Shown: positions 8,812 to 20,506 of the stretch, in pieces
How positions within the stretch are numbered: position 1 is the stretch's first letter
How the letters are laid out: each line of letters begins with the position of its first letter
From: JACVRW01 sp963812915
GTDB taxonomy: Bacteria > Actinomycetota > Thermoleophilia > Solirubrobacterales > Thermoleophilaceae
Length of the DNA: 64,000 bases
Direction: 5' to 3'
Assembly (NCBI GenBank): GCA_963812915.1
Contig: CAWEXB010000010.1
Span: forward strand, 244,944-308,943
The notes under the pieces: model-generated
What the model was told of the DNA's origin: nothing
Database searches by the model: none
Seen by the model: only the letters and a program-made list of their open reading frames with translations
Program-made: the position numbers and the translations under genes

Positions 8812-9843
8812 TCACCGCAAATAGATCGGATTCGACAGGATCCAGGTGCGCTCGCGCCCGCGCGCGTGGCGGTACGCCTCCACCCGGTAGACGCCCGGTT
8901 CCTCGACCTCCTGCTCGAGAGCCTCGCCCTCGGCGGCGGCGATTTCCCGGCCGTCGCGCAGGAGCCGCAGCCGCGCCGGCAGCGGCGCTCGCGTTCGCAG
9001 GGTGCGGCGGTCGGCGGGGGCCTCGGCCCCCATCGCCAGGTCGTCCGCCTCGAACGCGAAGCCGCGGGCGGGCGCGATGGCGTCGACGGCGATGTAGCAG
9101 CGGCCCGCGCGCAGCGCGTCGTAGACCTGCTCGCGGTCCTGTCCCAGCGCGCGCGTTGGCGCGCCCTCGCACAGGACGTGGGTGCGGATCTGGCGGAACG
9201 AGCGGCGGTAGGACATCACCCGCAGCGGGACGAAGGGCCCGACCCGCTTGCCGAACTGGTGCGCGTCGAGCCCGCCGATGGCGACCACGCGGCGCGTGCG
9301 GCAGAGCTCGTCCCAGCCGCGCATGTTGCGCTCGGGCGGATGCGCGAGCACGCGGCTCGGGGTGAGCACGAAGCGCGCGATGTCCGCGATGCTCGCGGCG
9401 CGTGCGGCGGTGTCGTTGACGAAGCTCCAGAGCTCGATCCCGTGGAGCGCCTCGCAGTCGAGCGCCTCGAACGGCATCCCCGGCGCGCGCTCGAAACGCG
9501 GCGACCCCTGCGAGAAGGGGTGGGCGGCGAAGCCGAAGCCGCCGGCGTCCCGGACCGCTCGGCAGATGCCGGCGCCGTCGAGGCCCTTGTGGTCGATCTT
9601 CTCGTCGAGGCCGAATGCGAGGTAGTGGTTGCGGCGTCTCGGCGAAACCTCCTCGCCGACGAGCACGAGCACGTCGTCGTACCAACCCTCCTCGCCGCGG
9701 TGCTTGGCCTCGAGCGTGTCGTGGTCCGTGAGCAGAACGACGTCGGCGCGGGCTCGCCGAGCGGCCCGCACGATCTCGGGCACGGTGCCCGTGCCGTCCG
9801 AGTACAGCGAGTGCAGGTGGACGACGCAGGCCAGATCGTGCAT
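8812..9843 (-). CDS. PHP-domain metal-dependent phosphoesterase
   Basis: 343-residue PHP (polymerase and histidinol phosphatase) family hydrolase. The N-terminal metal motif H-L-H-S-L-Y-S-D-G is at residues 9-17, followed by L-L-T-D-H-D-T (~37-43), A-A-H-P-F-S-Q-G (~100) and a C-terminal G-L-D-A-H. It lacks a polymerase context, so it is probably a small-molecule or nucleotide phosphoesterase such as the YciV/RNase AM-type enzymes; substrate not determined. The start is ATG 9843, 42 bp from the first recognisable aconitase codon on the opposite strand, so the two share a promoter region. A much longer in-frame ORF running up to 12660 is antisense to aconitase and is not real. Confidence 0.85.
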   Translation of the reverse strand: MHDLACVVHLHSLYSDGTGTVPEIVRAARRARADVVLLTDHDTLEAKHRGEEGWYDDVLVLVGEEVSPRRRNHYLAFGLDEKIDHKGLDGAGICRAVRDAGGFGFAAHPFSQGSPRFERAPGMPFEALDCEALHGIELWSFVNDTAARAASIADIARFVLTPSRVLAHPPERNMRGWDELCRTRRVVAIGGLDAHQFGKRVGPFVPLRVMSYRRSFRQIRTHVLCEGAPTRALGQDREQVYDALRAGRCYIAVDAIAPARGFAFEADDLAMGAEAPADRRTLRTRAPLPARLRLLRDGREIAAAEGEALEQEVEEPGVYRVEAYRHARGRERTWILSNPIYLR

Positions 9844-9884
9844 GCAAGTAGTGTCTAGGAACGTCGACACCTTCCACGCTCGAG

Positions 9885-12535
<2,651 letters not shown>

Positions 12536-12546
<11 letters not shown>

Positions 12547-12955
12547 CCGCCTCCTCCACCACGACCTCTGCTTCGGCTGCGGCCACGCGAACCTCTTCGG
12601 CCTACAGCTCGAGCTCGCGCCCCGCCCCGGCGGCGGCGTCGAGGGTCGGTTCTTCGTCAAGCAGGACCACCAGGGTCCGCCGGGCTACGCACACGGCGGC
12701 GTGCTGGCCGCCGCGCTCGACGAGGCGATGGCGCTGCTCGTGCACGACCAGGGCACTCGCGCGCTGACCAAGCGGCTGGAGGTCGACCTGCTCGCGCCCG
12801 CGCCGGTGGGGACGTTCGTGAGCGTAGTCGCGGAGCTTGAGGACGCCGGGGGCCGCGCGCTGCACCTTCGTGCGAGCGCGTCGGGCGAGGACGGCCGCAG
12901 GCTGGCCGTGGCGCGGGGCACCTTCGTGCGCGTCGAGCCGCGGGTTGACAACTGA
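12536..12955 (+). CDS. PaaI-family hotdog-fold thioesterase
   Basis: 139-residue hotdog protein predicted to hydrolyse acyl-CoA thioesters. It shows the family features C-F-G-C-G-H-A-N near the N-terminus and H-G-G-V-L-A-A-A-L-D-E-A in the central helix, where the acidic residue is catalytic in relatives. The TTG start at 12536 overlaps the aconitase stop by 11 bp, implying coupled translation; no better start lies downstream before the conserved N-terminal motif. It ends just before the promoter/operator of the TetR gene. Confidence 0.8.
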
Positions 12956-12971
12956 TAGATCAATCAATAAG
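12945..12971 (+). promoter_or_regulatory. Promoter/operator of the tetR gene
   Basis: A consensus -35 box TTGACA (12945-12950) is followed directly by the near-palindrome TGATAGATCAATCA (12953-12966; 12 of 14 positions self-complementary). The identical sequence with its AATAAG tail recurs upstream of the MFS gene, so it is very probably the operator bound by the TetR protein encoded next. A -10 box is not obvious; TAAGCT at 12968 has the right spacing but matches poorly. Confidence 0.7.
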
Positions 12972-12982
12972 CTAACCGGGCA

Positions 12983-13525
12983 ATGACGGTCCGTTCAGCC
13001 AGCAAGCCCGAGGCGCGCTCGAGCTCCGATGAGCGGCGCGAGCAGGTGATCCAGGCCGCGGTGAAGGAGTTCGCGGCGCACGGGTTCCACGCCGCGAGCA
13101 CGAGCGCGATCGCCAAGCGGGCGGGAATCTCGCAGCCCTACATCTACGCGCTGTTCCCGAACAAGCGCGAGCTCTTCCTCGCGACCCACCGGCGCGTAGT
13201 TCAGCGCATCCGTGAGGCGTTCACCGAAGCCGCCCGCGGGGCGGAGGGGACCGAGGAGCGCCTCGATCGGATGGGACAGGCGTACCTGCGCCTGCTCGAG
13301 GACCGGGACGAGATCCTCGCTCAGATGCAGGCGCACGCCGCGGCCGGCGATCCCGAGCTGCTGGAACCGGTTCGCGGCGAGTTCACGCGCCTCGTAGAGG
13401 ACGCGCGGCGGATCAGCGGCGCGTCCCAGGAGCAGATCGTCGACTTCTTCGCCAAGGGCATGCTGCTCAACGTGGCCGCGGCACTCGATTTGCAGCCGGA
13501 CTACTTCTGGCCCGACTCGGAGTGA
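12983..13525 (+). CDS. TetR/AcrR-family transcriptional repressor
   Basis: 180-residue regulator. The N-terminal HTH domain (residues ~15-60) contains the typical T-S-A-I-A-K-R-A-G-I-S-Q-P-Y-I-Y-A-L-F-P-N-K-R-E-L-F. The C-terminal ligand-binding half is variable. The gene lies head-to-tail with an efflux pump and both have the same operator-like palindrome, so the likely role is ligand-relieved autorepression and control of the pump. ATG 12983 was chosen because it follows the promoter/operator at a suitable distance; a weak purine run precedes it. Confidence 0.9.
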   Translation: MTVRSASKPEARSSSDERREQVIQAAVKEFAAHGFHAASTSAIAKRAGISQPYIYALFPNKRELFLATHRRVVQRIREAFTEAARGAEGTEERLDRMGQAYLRLLEDRDEILAQMQAHAAAGDPELLEPVRGEFTRLVEDARRISGASQEQIVDFFAKGMLLNVAAALDLQPDYFWPDSE

Positions 13526-13551
13526 ACCTCTCTCTTTTTTTCACCGACGCC

Positions 13552-13573
13552 TGATAGATCAATCAATAAGGAG
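13552..13573 (+). promoter_or_regulatory. Second copy of the TetR operator plus ribosome binding site
   Basis: TGATAGATCAATCA recurs exactly at 13552-13565, continuing into AATAAGGAG so that AAGGAG (13568-13573) forms a strong Shine-Dalgarno 6 bp before the MFS ATG. A repressor bound here would cover the transcription start or leader of the pump gene. The identity of the whole 19-bp block with that at 12953 is direct sequence evidence for one regulator acting on both genes. Confidence 0.7.
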
Positions 13574-13579
13574 ACGACG

Positions 13580-15004
13580 ATGACAAGCAACCGCAGCCTC
13601 TTGACCCTCGCGATCGTCTCGGTCGCCCTCTTCATGGTCACGCTCGACAACCTGGTCGTGACGAATGCGCTGGTCAGCATTCGCGAGGATCTGGGCGCCT
13701 CTCTCGAGGAGCTCGAGTGGACCGTGAACGCGTACACGCTGAGCTTCGCGGTGTTCCTCCTCACCGCGGCGGCGATCGGCGATCGGCTCGGGCGGCGGGC
13801 GGTGTTCGTCGCCGGAATCGGCGTGTTCACGCTCGCCTCGGCGGCCGCGGCGCTCGCGCCGAGTACGGACGCCCTGATCGCGGCTCGCGCTGTGCAGGGA
13901 CTCGGCGCCGCGGTGATCACCCCGCTCTCGCTCACCCTCCTCAGTGAGGCCTTCCCCGCCGAGAAGCGCGGCCTCGCGCTGGGCGTGTGGTCGGGCGTGT
14001 CCGGGCTCGGCGTGGCGCTCGGACCGGTGGTCGGCGGCGCGGTCGTCGAGGGATTCTCGTGGCAATGGATCTTCTGGCTCAACGTGCCGGTCGGGCTGGC
14101 GCTCGCGCCGGTGGCGCTGGCGATCCTGACCGAGAGCCGCGGGGCCAACCGCAGCCTGGACGTGCCCGGCGTGTCGCTCGCGAGCGCCGGTCTGCTCGGC
14201 GTGGTGTTCGGCATCGTCCGGGCGCAGTCGCTCGGCTGGACCAGCACGACCGTCCTCGCCTCGATCGGCGTGGGCGTGGCGCTGCTCGCCGCGTTCGTCG
14301 TGTGGGAGCTGCGCGCGCAGGCGCCGATGGTCCCGATGCGCTTCTTCAAGAACCGTACGTTCGCGGCCACCAGCGGCGTGTCGCTGGCGATGTTCTTCGG
14401 CGCGTTCGGCTCGATCTTCCTGCTGGCGCAGTTCTTCCAGGTGGCGCAGGGCTACTCGCCGCTCGAGGCGGGGCTCCGCACGCTGCCCTGGACCGCCATG
14501 CCGATCTTCGTCGCTCCGATCGCCGGCGTGCTCTCAGACCGCATCGGCAGCCGGCCGCTCATGGCCGTCGGGCTGGCGCTCCAGGCGATCGGACTCGGGT
14601 GGCTCGCGACCGTGACCGAGCCGGACGTGGCGTACGGTCTCCTGGTGCCGGGGTTCGTGATGGCGGGATCCGGGATGGCGCTTGTATTCGCTCCGGCCGC
14701 GAACGCGGTGCTGGGCGCCGTCCGGCCGAGCGAGGTCGGCCAGGCCTCGGGCGCCACCAACACGATCCGCGAGATCGGCGGCGTGCTCGGGGTGGCCGTG
14801 CTGGCAACGGTGTTCAGCGACGTCGGCGGCGTGGGCTCGCCCGCGGCCTACGTCGACGGCCTGGTGCCGGCGGTGTGGGTCGGGGCTGCCGTACTGGCGG
14901 CGGGCGCGGTGGTTGCGCTGCTCGTGCCGGGCAAGGGCGCGGCCGAGGGCGCGGCGGTCGACCGAGCGTACGACGGGCAGGTAAGGGAGGCGGTGGCCGC
15001 GTAG
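13580..15004 (+). CDS. MFS drug-efflux transporter, DHA2 (EmrB/QacA) family
   Basis: 474-residue proton-driven exporter with about 14 predicted helices, as usual for the DHA2 group. Family motifs are visible: L-D-N-L-V-V-T-N-A-L in helix 1 (the D1 motif), G-D-R-L-G-R-R in the loop after helix 2 (motif A), and G-L-G-V-A-L-G-P-V-V-G-G in helix 5 (motif C). It is transcribed from an operator shared with the upstream TetR gene and ends at a strong bidirectional hairpin. Likely exports hydrophobic toxins or antibiotics; substrate not predictable. Confidence 0.9.
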   Translation: MTSNRSLLTLAIVSVALFMVTLDNLVVTNALVSIREDLGASLEELEWTVNAYTLSFAVFLLTAAAIGDRLGRRAVFVAGIGVFTLASAAAALAPSTDALIAARAVQGLGAAVITPLSLTLLSEAFPAEKRGLALGVWSGVSGLGVALGPVVGGAVVEGFSWQWIFWLNVPVGLALAPVALAILTESRGANRSLDVPGVSLASAGLLGVVFGIVRAQSLGWTSTTVLASIGVGVALLAAFVVWELRAQAPMVPMRFFKNRTFAATSGVSLAMFFGAFGSIFLLAQFFQVAQGYSPLEAGLRTLPWTAMPIFVAPIAGVLSDRIGSRPLMAVGLALQAIGLGWLATVTEPDVAYGLLVPGFVMAGSGMALVFAPAANAVLGAVRPSEVGQASGATNTIREIGGVLGVAVLATVFSDVGGVGSPAAYVDGLVPAVWVGAAVLAAGAVVALLVPGKGAAEGAAVDRAYDGQVREAVAA

Positions 15005-15043
15005 CGACCCCGCTTCCCGCCGCGCGAGGGGGGGTTGGGCACG

Positions 15044-15066
15044 AAACCGGCCATATAGGCCGGTTT
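15044..15066. terminator. Bidirectional intrinsic terminator
   Basis: Perfect 9-bp stem AAACCGGCC / GGCCGGTTT with loop ATATA, flanked by A-rich sequence on the left and T-rich on the right. Further pairs (including one G-T) extend the stem outward. It lies between two convergent genes, the MFS pump and the universal-stress-like gene, and can act on both strands. Confidence 0.85.
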
Positions 15067-15083
15067 TGTGTCACACCCCTGTG

Positions 15084-15500
15084 TCAGTGCGTAGCGGAGG
15101 GCGCGCGCTCGGACTGCTTGGCCGTCACCACGGTTACGGGCAGGCCGAATTTCTCCACGCGATGGGGTAGGTCGCGTCGCAGCCAGTGTGAGACGCGGGC
15201 CGGCAGCGTCGAGATGATGATCTCGTCGAACCTGCCGCCCTCGAGCGCCTGCTCCACCGCGACGAAAGGCTCGCTGTCGCCGATTATCCCCTCGACGTGC
15301 CCGCCGGCGGCCTCGTCGAGCAGCGGGAGGGCGAGCTCGAGCGTGGCCGCAGTCTCCTCGGTGTCAGGGTCCCAGTAGGGACGGGGCACCAGCAGCGTGA
15401 AGGTGCACGGGGACCGGCCGGCGCGGGCGCGAACCTCGTCGAGCAGCCTCGGCGTCGCCGCGGTTCGGTGAGCAACGACCAGCAAGCGCGCGGGCGTCAT
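15084..15500 (-). CDS. Universal-stress-protein-like (UspA fold) protein
   Basis: 138-residue protein with an alpha/beta nucleotide-binding-like pattern: a hydrophobic first strand (A-R-L-L-V-V-A-H), I-G-D-S-E-P-F-V-A-V mid-protein, then D-E-I-I-I-S-T-L-P-A-R-V-S-H-W-L-R-R-D-L-P and the closing strand L-P-V-T-V-V. This block is common to small actinobacterial Usp-like proteins of unknown function. The start is ATG 15500, 31 bp after the PHP-like gene on the same strand; the 3' end faces the MFS terminator. Confidence 0.7.
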   Translation of the reverse strand: MTPARLLVVAHRTAATPRLLDEVRARAGRSPCTFTLLVPRPYWDPDTEETAATLELALPLLDEAAGGHVEGIIGDSEPFVAVEQALEGGRFDEIIISTLPARVSHWLRRDLPHRVEKFGLPVTVVTAKQSERAPSATH

Positions 15501-15530
15501 CCCGCGGGGATTGTCGCACCGCGCCCTTCC

Positions 15531-17244
15531 TCAACAGCGCGAGCGCTTCACCGTACCGCGGCCAGGCTCGACCCAGATCGGGCTCGAGACCGTGTCGATC
15601 AGCGCGCCCCGCATCAACTGCAACCGCCAGCGACCGCTGCCGGTGCCCTCGAAGCGATACGTGAAGCGGTCGCTCGCGACGGGGACGCGGGCCACGTCGC
15701 GCCATCCTTCACGACCAGCAGCTCGCGGCCGGCGCCGCCTCTGACGTGCGCCTCGAAGCTCGCTCCGTCCGCACGGATCACGTCGCCTACCATCGCCGTC
15801 CCGGAGCCGCCGCGGGGGCGGGCGGTGAAGCGCAGGTCGGGACCGCCGTTTCCGGTGACCTTGACGTACGTGCGGCGGGCCCGCACGCCGCACTCGATCC
15901 CCCGCTCCGACAGCTCCGGCGCGCGCACGACCGTGGTGGCCCTGCCGATCGGGGCCTGGAGGATCGAGGTCGTTCGCCCGGCGTTGTGCGAGTCGCTCGA
16001 TCCCACCGCCGCGATCCGGTGGCCGAGCCTAGCAGGCGCTCGTACTCCGCGATCGCCGTGACCGTGAACGGGTTCGGCGCGCCGCCGAGCTCCGACGGAC
16101 CGGTGGCGATCTCGTACGCGTCGAGCTCCGAGAGGCCGGTCTCCTCGTCCGAGTACTCCCAGAAACAGCCGCGGCAGAAGGCCGCCGCGGCGGGGTCCAC
16201 GGGCGGGAAGATCGTCGGGTGGTTGATCTGCGTCCACCCGCCGAGTCGATGGATCTCGCGGAACAGCTCGCGAGGGTCGCGGTGGCCGCGTAGCCGTCGA
16301 AGCGAACCGTCCCTCGCACGCTCGTATATGGATCCCTCGCGGTAGTCCACGAACCGGGCGCTGGCGTGGTTGTTCGCGTGCCCGCCGTACGTGATCACCT
16401 CGTCGCTCCGGATGATCAGCTTGCCGGGGTAGAGTCGCTGGTGGCGACCGATCTCGCCCCAGGCGCTGCCGGAGACGTAGTCGGACAGCGTGATGAAGTC
16501 GAGGCCGGCGCCACCCTCCGCCAGCGGACGGAAGGCATAGCCGAAGACCTCGGTCATGGTCGCGTCGCCGTAGGCGGAGTGCTCGGCGTGGACGTGCATG
16601 TCCCCGGCGTACCAGCCGGGCTGCGGGGCGGCGGGCCGGCGGTCGTAGCGTGCCGGCCGGTACGGTGCGTCGGCGAACGCCCGGTCGTCGGAGAGCTTGA
16701 TCTCCACCCGCCAGGCGACCTTTCCATCGGCGTCTCCCTCCGACCGCGGTATCACCGCCGCCACGCCGAGCTCGACGGCCCACCGCCCGGGCCGGATGCG
16801 ACCGGGCAGGAAGGCGCGCGTCGTCTTGCCGGGCGGCTCGATGCGCGGCCTCGCCGTGTACTGCGCCTTGGTCGAGAACCCCTCGGCCGAGACCGTCACG
16901 TCGGGATGGCTCGAGCCGCCCCAGCCGCGAAACTCGTCCACTCCCCAGAACGTGGACCGCTTCCGGCGTGGCTCGTACAGCCCGAGGTCGAGCGTGTGGC
17001 TGCTCGTGCCGGATTCGGGCCGGTCGAAGCAGTACTTCACGCGGATGGCGGTTGTACCGCGCGGAACGCGGAACGGCAGCATCACGAAGCTCTCCGCGAG
17101 CCTGGTGCCGAACTCGCCGGTGATCACTCGGTCCGGCTCGACGGCCCGGCCGGGGCACGGCCCCTCCTGGGCCGCCGCCGGCGCCGCGGAGGCGAGGGCG
17201 ACGGCAATGCAGATCCCCCCGATCCGTCGCCGCCGCCCCGCCAT
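15531..17244 (-). CDS. Secreted PHP-like metal-dependent hydrolase, broken by two frameshifts
   Basis: Begins with a Sec signal peptide (basic start, hydrophobic core, cut near A-P-A-A-A-Q). A beta-rich N-terminal region follows, then a PHP-like catalytic core with G-D-M-H-V-H-A-E-H-S (~215), F-I-T-L-S-D-Y and T-Q-I-N-H-P. The reading frame changes near 16028 (after E-Y-E-R-L-L, resuming at R-L-G-H-R-I-A-A-V-G-S-S-D-S-H) and again near 15701 (resuming D-V-A-R-V-P-V-A-S-D-R-F). With both repaired the protein is about 570 residues. Either assembly indels or a young pseudogene. ATG 17244 was chosen as the start of the signal peptide; an upstream TTG at 17274 is possible. Confidence 0.7.
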
Positions 17245-17282
17245 CCGTGCGAAGAACCTAGCGCGCGGGTACAACTCACGGA

Positions 17283-19241
17283 GTGCCCGAGAACCTGACC
17301 CGCCAGATACTCCGCGAGCGGCTCGTCGACGGCGAGCTCACCCCCGGCGACGCGATCTCGCTGAAGGTCGACCAGACGCTGCTTCAGGACGCCACCGGGA
17401 CGATGGCGCTGATGCAGTTCGAGCAGCTGGACGTGCCGCGGGTCCAGGTCGAGCGGGCCGTCCAGTACGTGGACCACAACGTGATCCAGCTCGACTTCAA
17501 GAATCCGGACGACCACCGGATGCTGCAGGCCCTCTGCCGCCGCTACGGGATCGACTACTCGCGCCCCGGCAACGGCATCTGTCACTACGTTCACATCGAG
17601 CGCTACGCGAAGCCGGGCGGCGTCCTGGTGGGCGCCGACTCGCACACCACCACGAGCGGCGCGCTCGGGATGATCGCCATCGGCGCGGGCGGCCTCGACG
17701 TTGCCGTGTCCATGGCCGGCCATCCCTTCGAGATCGCCTGCCCCGCCGTGGTCGAGGTGTGGCTCGAGGGCACGCTGCAGCGGCCCTGGGTGCAGGCCAA
17801 GGACGTGATCCTGGAGCTGCTGCGACGCCTCTCCGTACGCGGCGGCAAGAACAAGGTGTTCGAGTTCACCGGGCCGGGCACGCGCGACCTGAGCGTGCCC
17901 GAGCGCGGCACGATCGCGAACATGATCGCGGAGCTCGGCGCCACCGCCGCGGTCTTCCCTCCCGACGAGTCCACCCGCGACTGGCTAAGGCGCCAGCAGC
18001 GCGAGGAGGACTTCGCCGAGATCGGCCCCGACCCCGGCAGCCACTACGACGATCGCGTGGACATCGATCTCGCGGAGCTCGCGCCGCTCGTGGCGAAGCC
18101 GCAGAACCCGGACAACGTGGTGTCGGTGGAGGAGGTGGCCGGCACGCCGGTCGAGCAGGTGTGCATCGGCTCCTCGGTCAACTCCGCCTACGTCGACCTC
18201 GCGCTCCCCGCGGCCATCCTCGCGGATCGGAAGGAGCAGCTGGTGCACGAGCGCGTGACCGCCACGGCGACTCCGGGCTCGCGCCAGATCCTCGTCGCGA
18301 TCGCCGAGTCCGGCGTCTACCGCCAGCTCGTCGAGGGCGGCGTGCGCATGCTCGAGCCGGTGTGCGGCCCGTGCGTCGGGATGGGCCAGGCGCCGCCTTC
18401 GAACGCCAACTCGCTGCGCACCTTCAACCGCAACTTCCCCGGCCGGTCCGGCACTCCAAACGACTCCGTCTACCTCTGCTCTCCGGCCGTCGCGGCGGTA
18501 TCGATGCTGCACGGCGAGATCCGCGACCCCCGCGACTACGGCGATCCGCCCGCGCTGCTCGAGATGCCCGCGCTGCAGCCGTACGTCGACGACCGCCACA
18601 TCTTCCCCCCGGCGCCCGCCGACGAGGCCGAGGAGATCGAGATTCCGCGCGGTCCCAACATCAAGACGCCGCCGGAGCACACGCCGCTCGAGGAGGAGCT
18701 GTCGGCGCGGATCGCGACCGTGCAACCGGACAACATCTCGACGGGCGATCTTGCCCCCGACGGGGTGATCGTCATGAGCTATCGCTCGAACATCCCCGCG
18801 ATCGCCGAGTTCACGTTCCAGCACCGCGACCCCGAGTTCCGCAAGCGCATGCAGGAGTGGGGCACGGGGTTCATCGTCGGTGGCCACAACTACGGCCAGG
18901 GCTCGTCGCGCGAGCACGCGGCGCTGGCCCCGCTCCAGCTGGGGGTGAAGGCCGTGTTCGCGAAGTCGTTCGCGCGCATCCATCGCCGCAACCTGGTCGC
19001 CCAGGGGATCCTCGCGCTCACGTTCGAGGACGAGTCGGACTACGACCGGGCTCGTGTGGGGGACACCTGGACGCTCCCGGGCGTGAGGCAGGAGCTCGAG
19101 AACGGGGCGGACGAGATCGGCGTGCGAATCGAGGAGTCGGGCGAGGAGTTCACCGTCACGCACGACTTCGCTCCGAGGGAGCGTGAAATCCTTGTGAGCG
19201 GTGGCCTCCTCCATTACCTCAGAGAGCAAGCAGCCGCTTGA
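17283..19241 (+). CDS. Second aconitate hydratase, short (~650 aa) AcnA-like class
   Basis: 652-residue aconitase-superfamily protein distinct from the ~890-residue enzyme at 9885. Visible are the substrate/cluster motifs G-A-D-S-H-T-T-T-S-G, V-C-G-P-C-V-G-M-G-Q (two cluster cysteines), the third ligand region I-G-S-S-V-N-S, and the swivelling domain G-Q-G-S-S-R-E-H-A-A. The S-C-T-N ligand motif of classic aconitase is replaced by C-I-G-S-S-V-N-S, in which the Cys may serve. Relatives are annotated as putative aconitase; homoaconitase or isopropylmalate-type specificity is possible. GTG start at 17283. The 3' end overlaps the aminotransferase gene by 41 bp. Confidence 0.85.
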   Translation: MPENLTRQILRERLVDGELTPGDAISLKVDQTLLQDATGTMALMQFEQLDVPRVQVERAVQYVDHNVIQLDFKNPDDHRMLQALCRRYGIDYSRPGNGICHYVHIERYAKPGGVLVGADSHTTTSGALGMIAIGAGGLDVAVSMAGHPFEIACPAVVEVWLEGTLQRPWVQAKDVILELLRRLSVRGGKNKVFEFTGPGTRDLSVPERGTIANMIAELGATAAVFPPDESTRDWLRRQQREEDFAEIGPDPGSHYDDRVDIDLAELAPLVAKPQNPDNVVSVEEVAGTPVEQVCIGSSVNSAYVDLALPAAILADRKEQLVHERVTATATPGSRQILVAIAESGVYRQLVEGGVRMLEPVCGPCVGMGQAPPSNANSLRTFNRNFPGRSGTPNDSVYLCSPAVAAVSMLHGEIRDPRDYGDPPALLEMPALQPYVDDRHIFPPAPADEAEEIEIPRGPNIKTPPEHTPLEEELSARIATVQPDNISTGDLAPDGVIVMSYRSNIPAIAEFTFQHRDPEFRKRMQEWGTGFIVGGHNYGQGSSREHAALAPLQLGVKAVFAKSFARIHRRNLVAQGILALTFEDESDYDRARVGDTWTLPGVRQELENGADEIGVRIEESGEEFTVTHDFAPREREILVSGGLLHYLREQAAA

Positions 19242-20406
19242 CGTCACGGCCGTGCGCGAGCGCTTCCCGGCGCTCGCGTCGCGGGCCGCCTACCTCGACG
19301 GCCCGGGGGGATCGCAGGTGCCGCGGGAGGTGCTCGACGCGGTCGCCGGCTATCTGCGCGACTCGAACGCCAACCTCGGCGGCGCGTTCCCGACATCGGC
19401 GTCGTCCGACGAGGTGATGGCGAGCGGCCGGGCGGCCGCCGCCGACTTCACGGGCGGTGACGGCGCCGGGATCGCCTTCGGGGCGAACATGACCACGCTC
19501 AACTTCCAGCTCGCCCACGCGGTCGCGCGCACCCTCGAGGCCGGAGACGAGATCCTGGTCACGCAGCTCGATCACGACGCCAACGTGTCGCCGTGGCTGC
19601 TGGTGGCGCGCGATCACGGGTTGGCCGTGCGCAAGGCGCCCATCCGCACGGACGACGTCACGCTCGACGAGGATGCGCTCGAGGCGTTGATCGGCGAGCG
19701 CACACGGGTCGTGGCCTTCACCCTCGCCTCCAACGCGGTCGGCTCGATCCCCGACGCAGCGCGCATCGCCGCCGCGGCGCACCGGGCCGGAGCGCTCGCC
19801 TGGGCGGACGGCGTCCACCTCGCCCCGCATCGCCGCCTGCGCGCGCGTGAATGGGGGATCGACGTGCTGCTCTGCTCGCCCTACAAGTTCTTCGGCCCGC
19901 ACCTCGGGATAGCGGCCATCCGCCCGGACCTGGCCGAATCGCTGCCGGCCGACCGCGTGCGGCCGGCCAGCGAGGAGCCGCCGGGGCACCGCTTCGAGAC
20001 CGGCACCCAGTCGCACGAGGCGATCGCCGGCACGGTGGCCGCGATCGGCTACCTGCGCTCACTCGGTGGCGGCGACCTGGACCTGGCGTTCGACCGCATC
20101 GAGCGGCACGAGACGGCGCTCAGCGAGCGCTTCCTCGCCGGATTGCCCGACGACCTGACGCTCTACGGGATCCCGCGCGCCGAGGGTCGAACGCCCACCT
20201 TCTGCTTCAACCTCGCCGGCGAGGAGCCGCGCGCTGTGGCGGCGCGGCTTGCGGGGCGCGACATCTACGTCTGGGACGGCGACTACTACGCGCTCGAGCC
20301 GATCCGTGCACTAGGTCTGGGCGAGGGCGGCGCCGTCCGGGCGGGCTTTCTTCACTACACGACCGAGGACGAGGTCGACCGGCTGCTCGAGGCGCTCGCC
20401 GGCTGA
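19201..20406 (+). CDS. Cysteine desulfurase-like class V aminotransferase
   Basis: 401-residue PLP enzyme of the class V family. The Schiff-base lysine is in C-S-P-Y-K-F-F-G-P-H-L-G (~226). The PLP phosphate-binding and ring-stacking regions (L-D-H-D-A-N, W-A-D-G-V-H-L-A-P-H) are intact. It belongs to the desulfurase-like subgroup whose members have unproved activity, rather than to clear IscS/SufS, and no suf/isc genes are nearby. GTG 19201 lies inside the end of the aconitase gene (41-bp overlap), so the pair is translationally coupled. Supplying sulfur or repairing the aconitase cluster is a tempting but unproved link. Confidence 0.85.
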   Translation: MASSITSESKQPLDVTAVRERFPALASRAAYLDGPGGSQVPREVLDAVAGYLRDSNANLGGAFPTSASSDEVMASGRAAAADFTGGDGAGIAFGANMTTLNFQLAHAVARTLEAGDEILVTQLDHDANVSPWLLVARDHGLAVRKAPIRTDDVTLDEDALEALIGERTRVVAFTLASNAVGSIPDAARIAAAAHRAGALAWADGVHLAPHRRLRAREWGIDVLLCSPYKFFGPHLGIAAIRPDLAESLPADRVRPASEEPPGHRFETGTQSHEAIAGTVAAIGYLRSLGGGDLDLAFDRIERHETALSERFLAGLPDDLTLYGIPRAEGRTPTFCFNLAGEEPRAVAARLAGRDIYVWDGDYYALEPIRALGLGEGGAVRAGFLHYTTEDEVDRLLEALAG

Positions 20407-20506
20407 GCGGCGTCCATCGATATCGATTCGGAGGAGCTCCCGGTGCGCGGATGCTGCGGACGCACGGCCCGCCGATCCGAGCCGGGGTTCTTGCGATCAT
20501 GCCGGC

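Noticed and set aside
20416..20427. ATCGATATCGAT palindrome as a regulator site
   Set aside because: Perfect 12-mer but isolated, with no promoter elements or second copy nearby.
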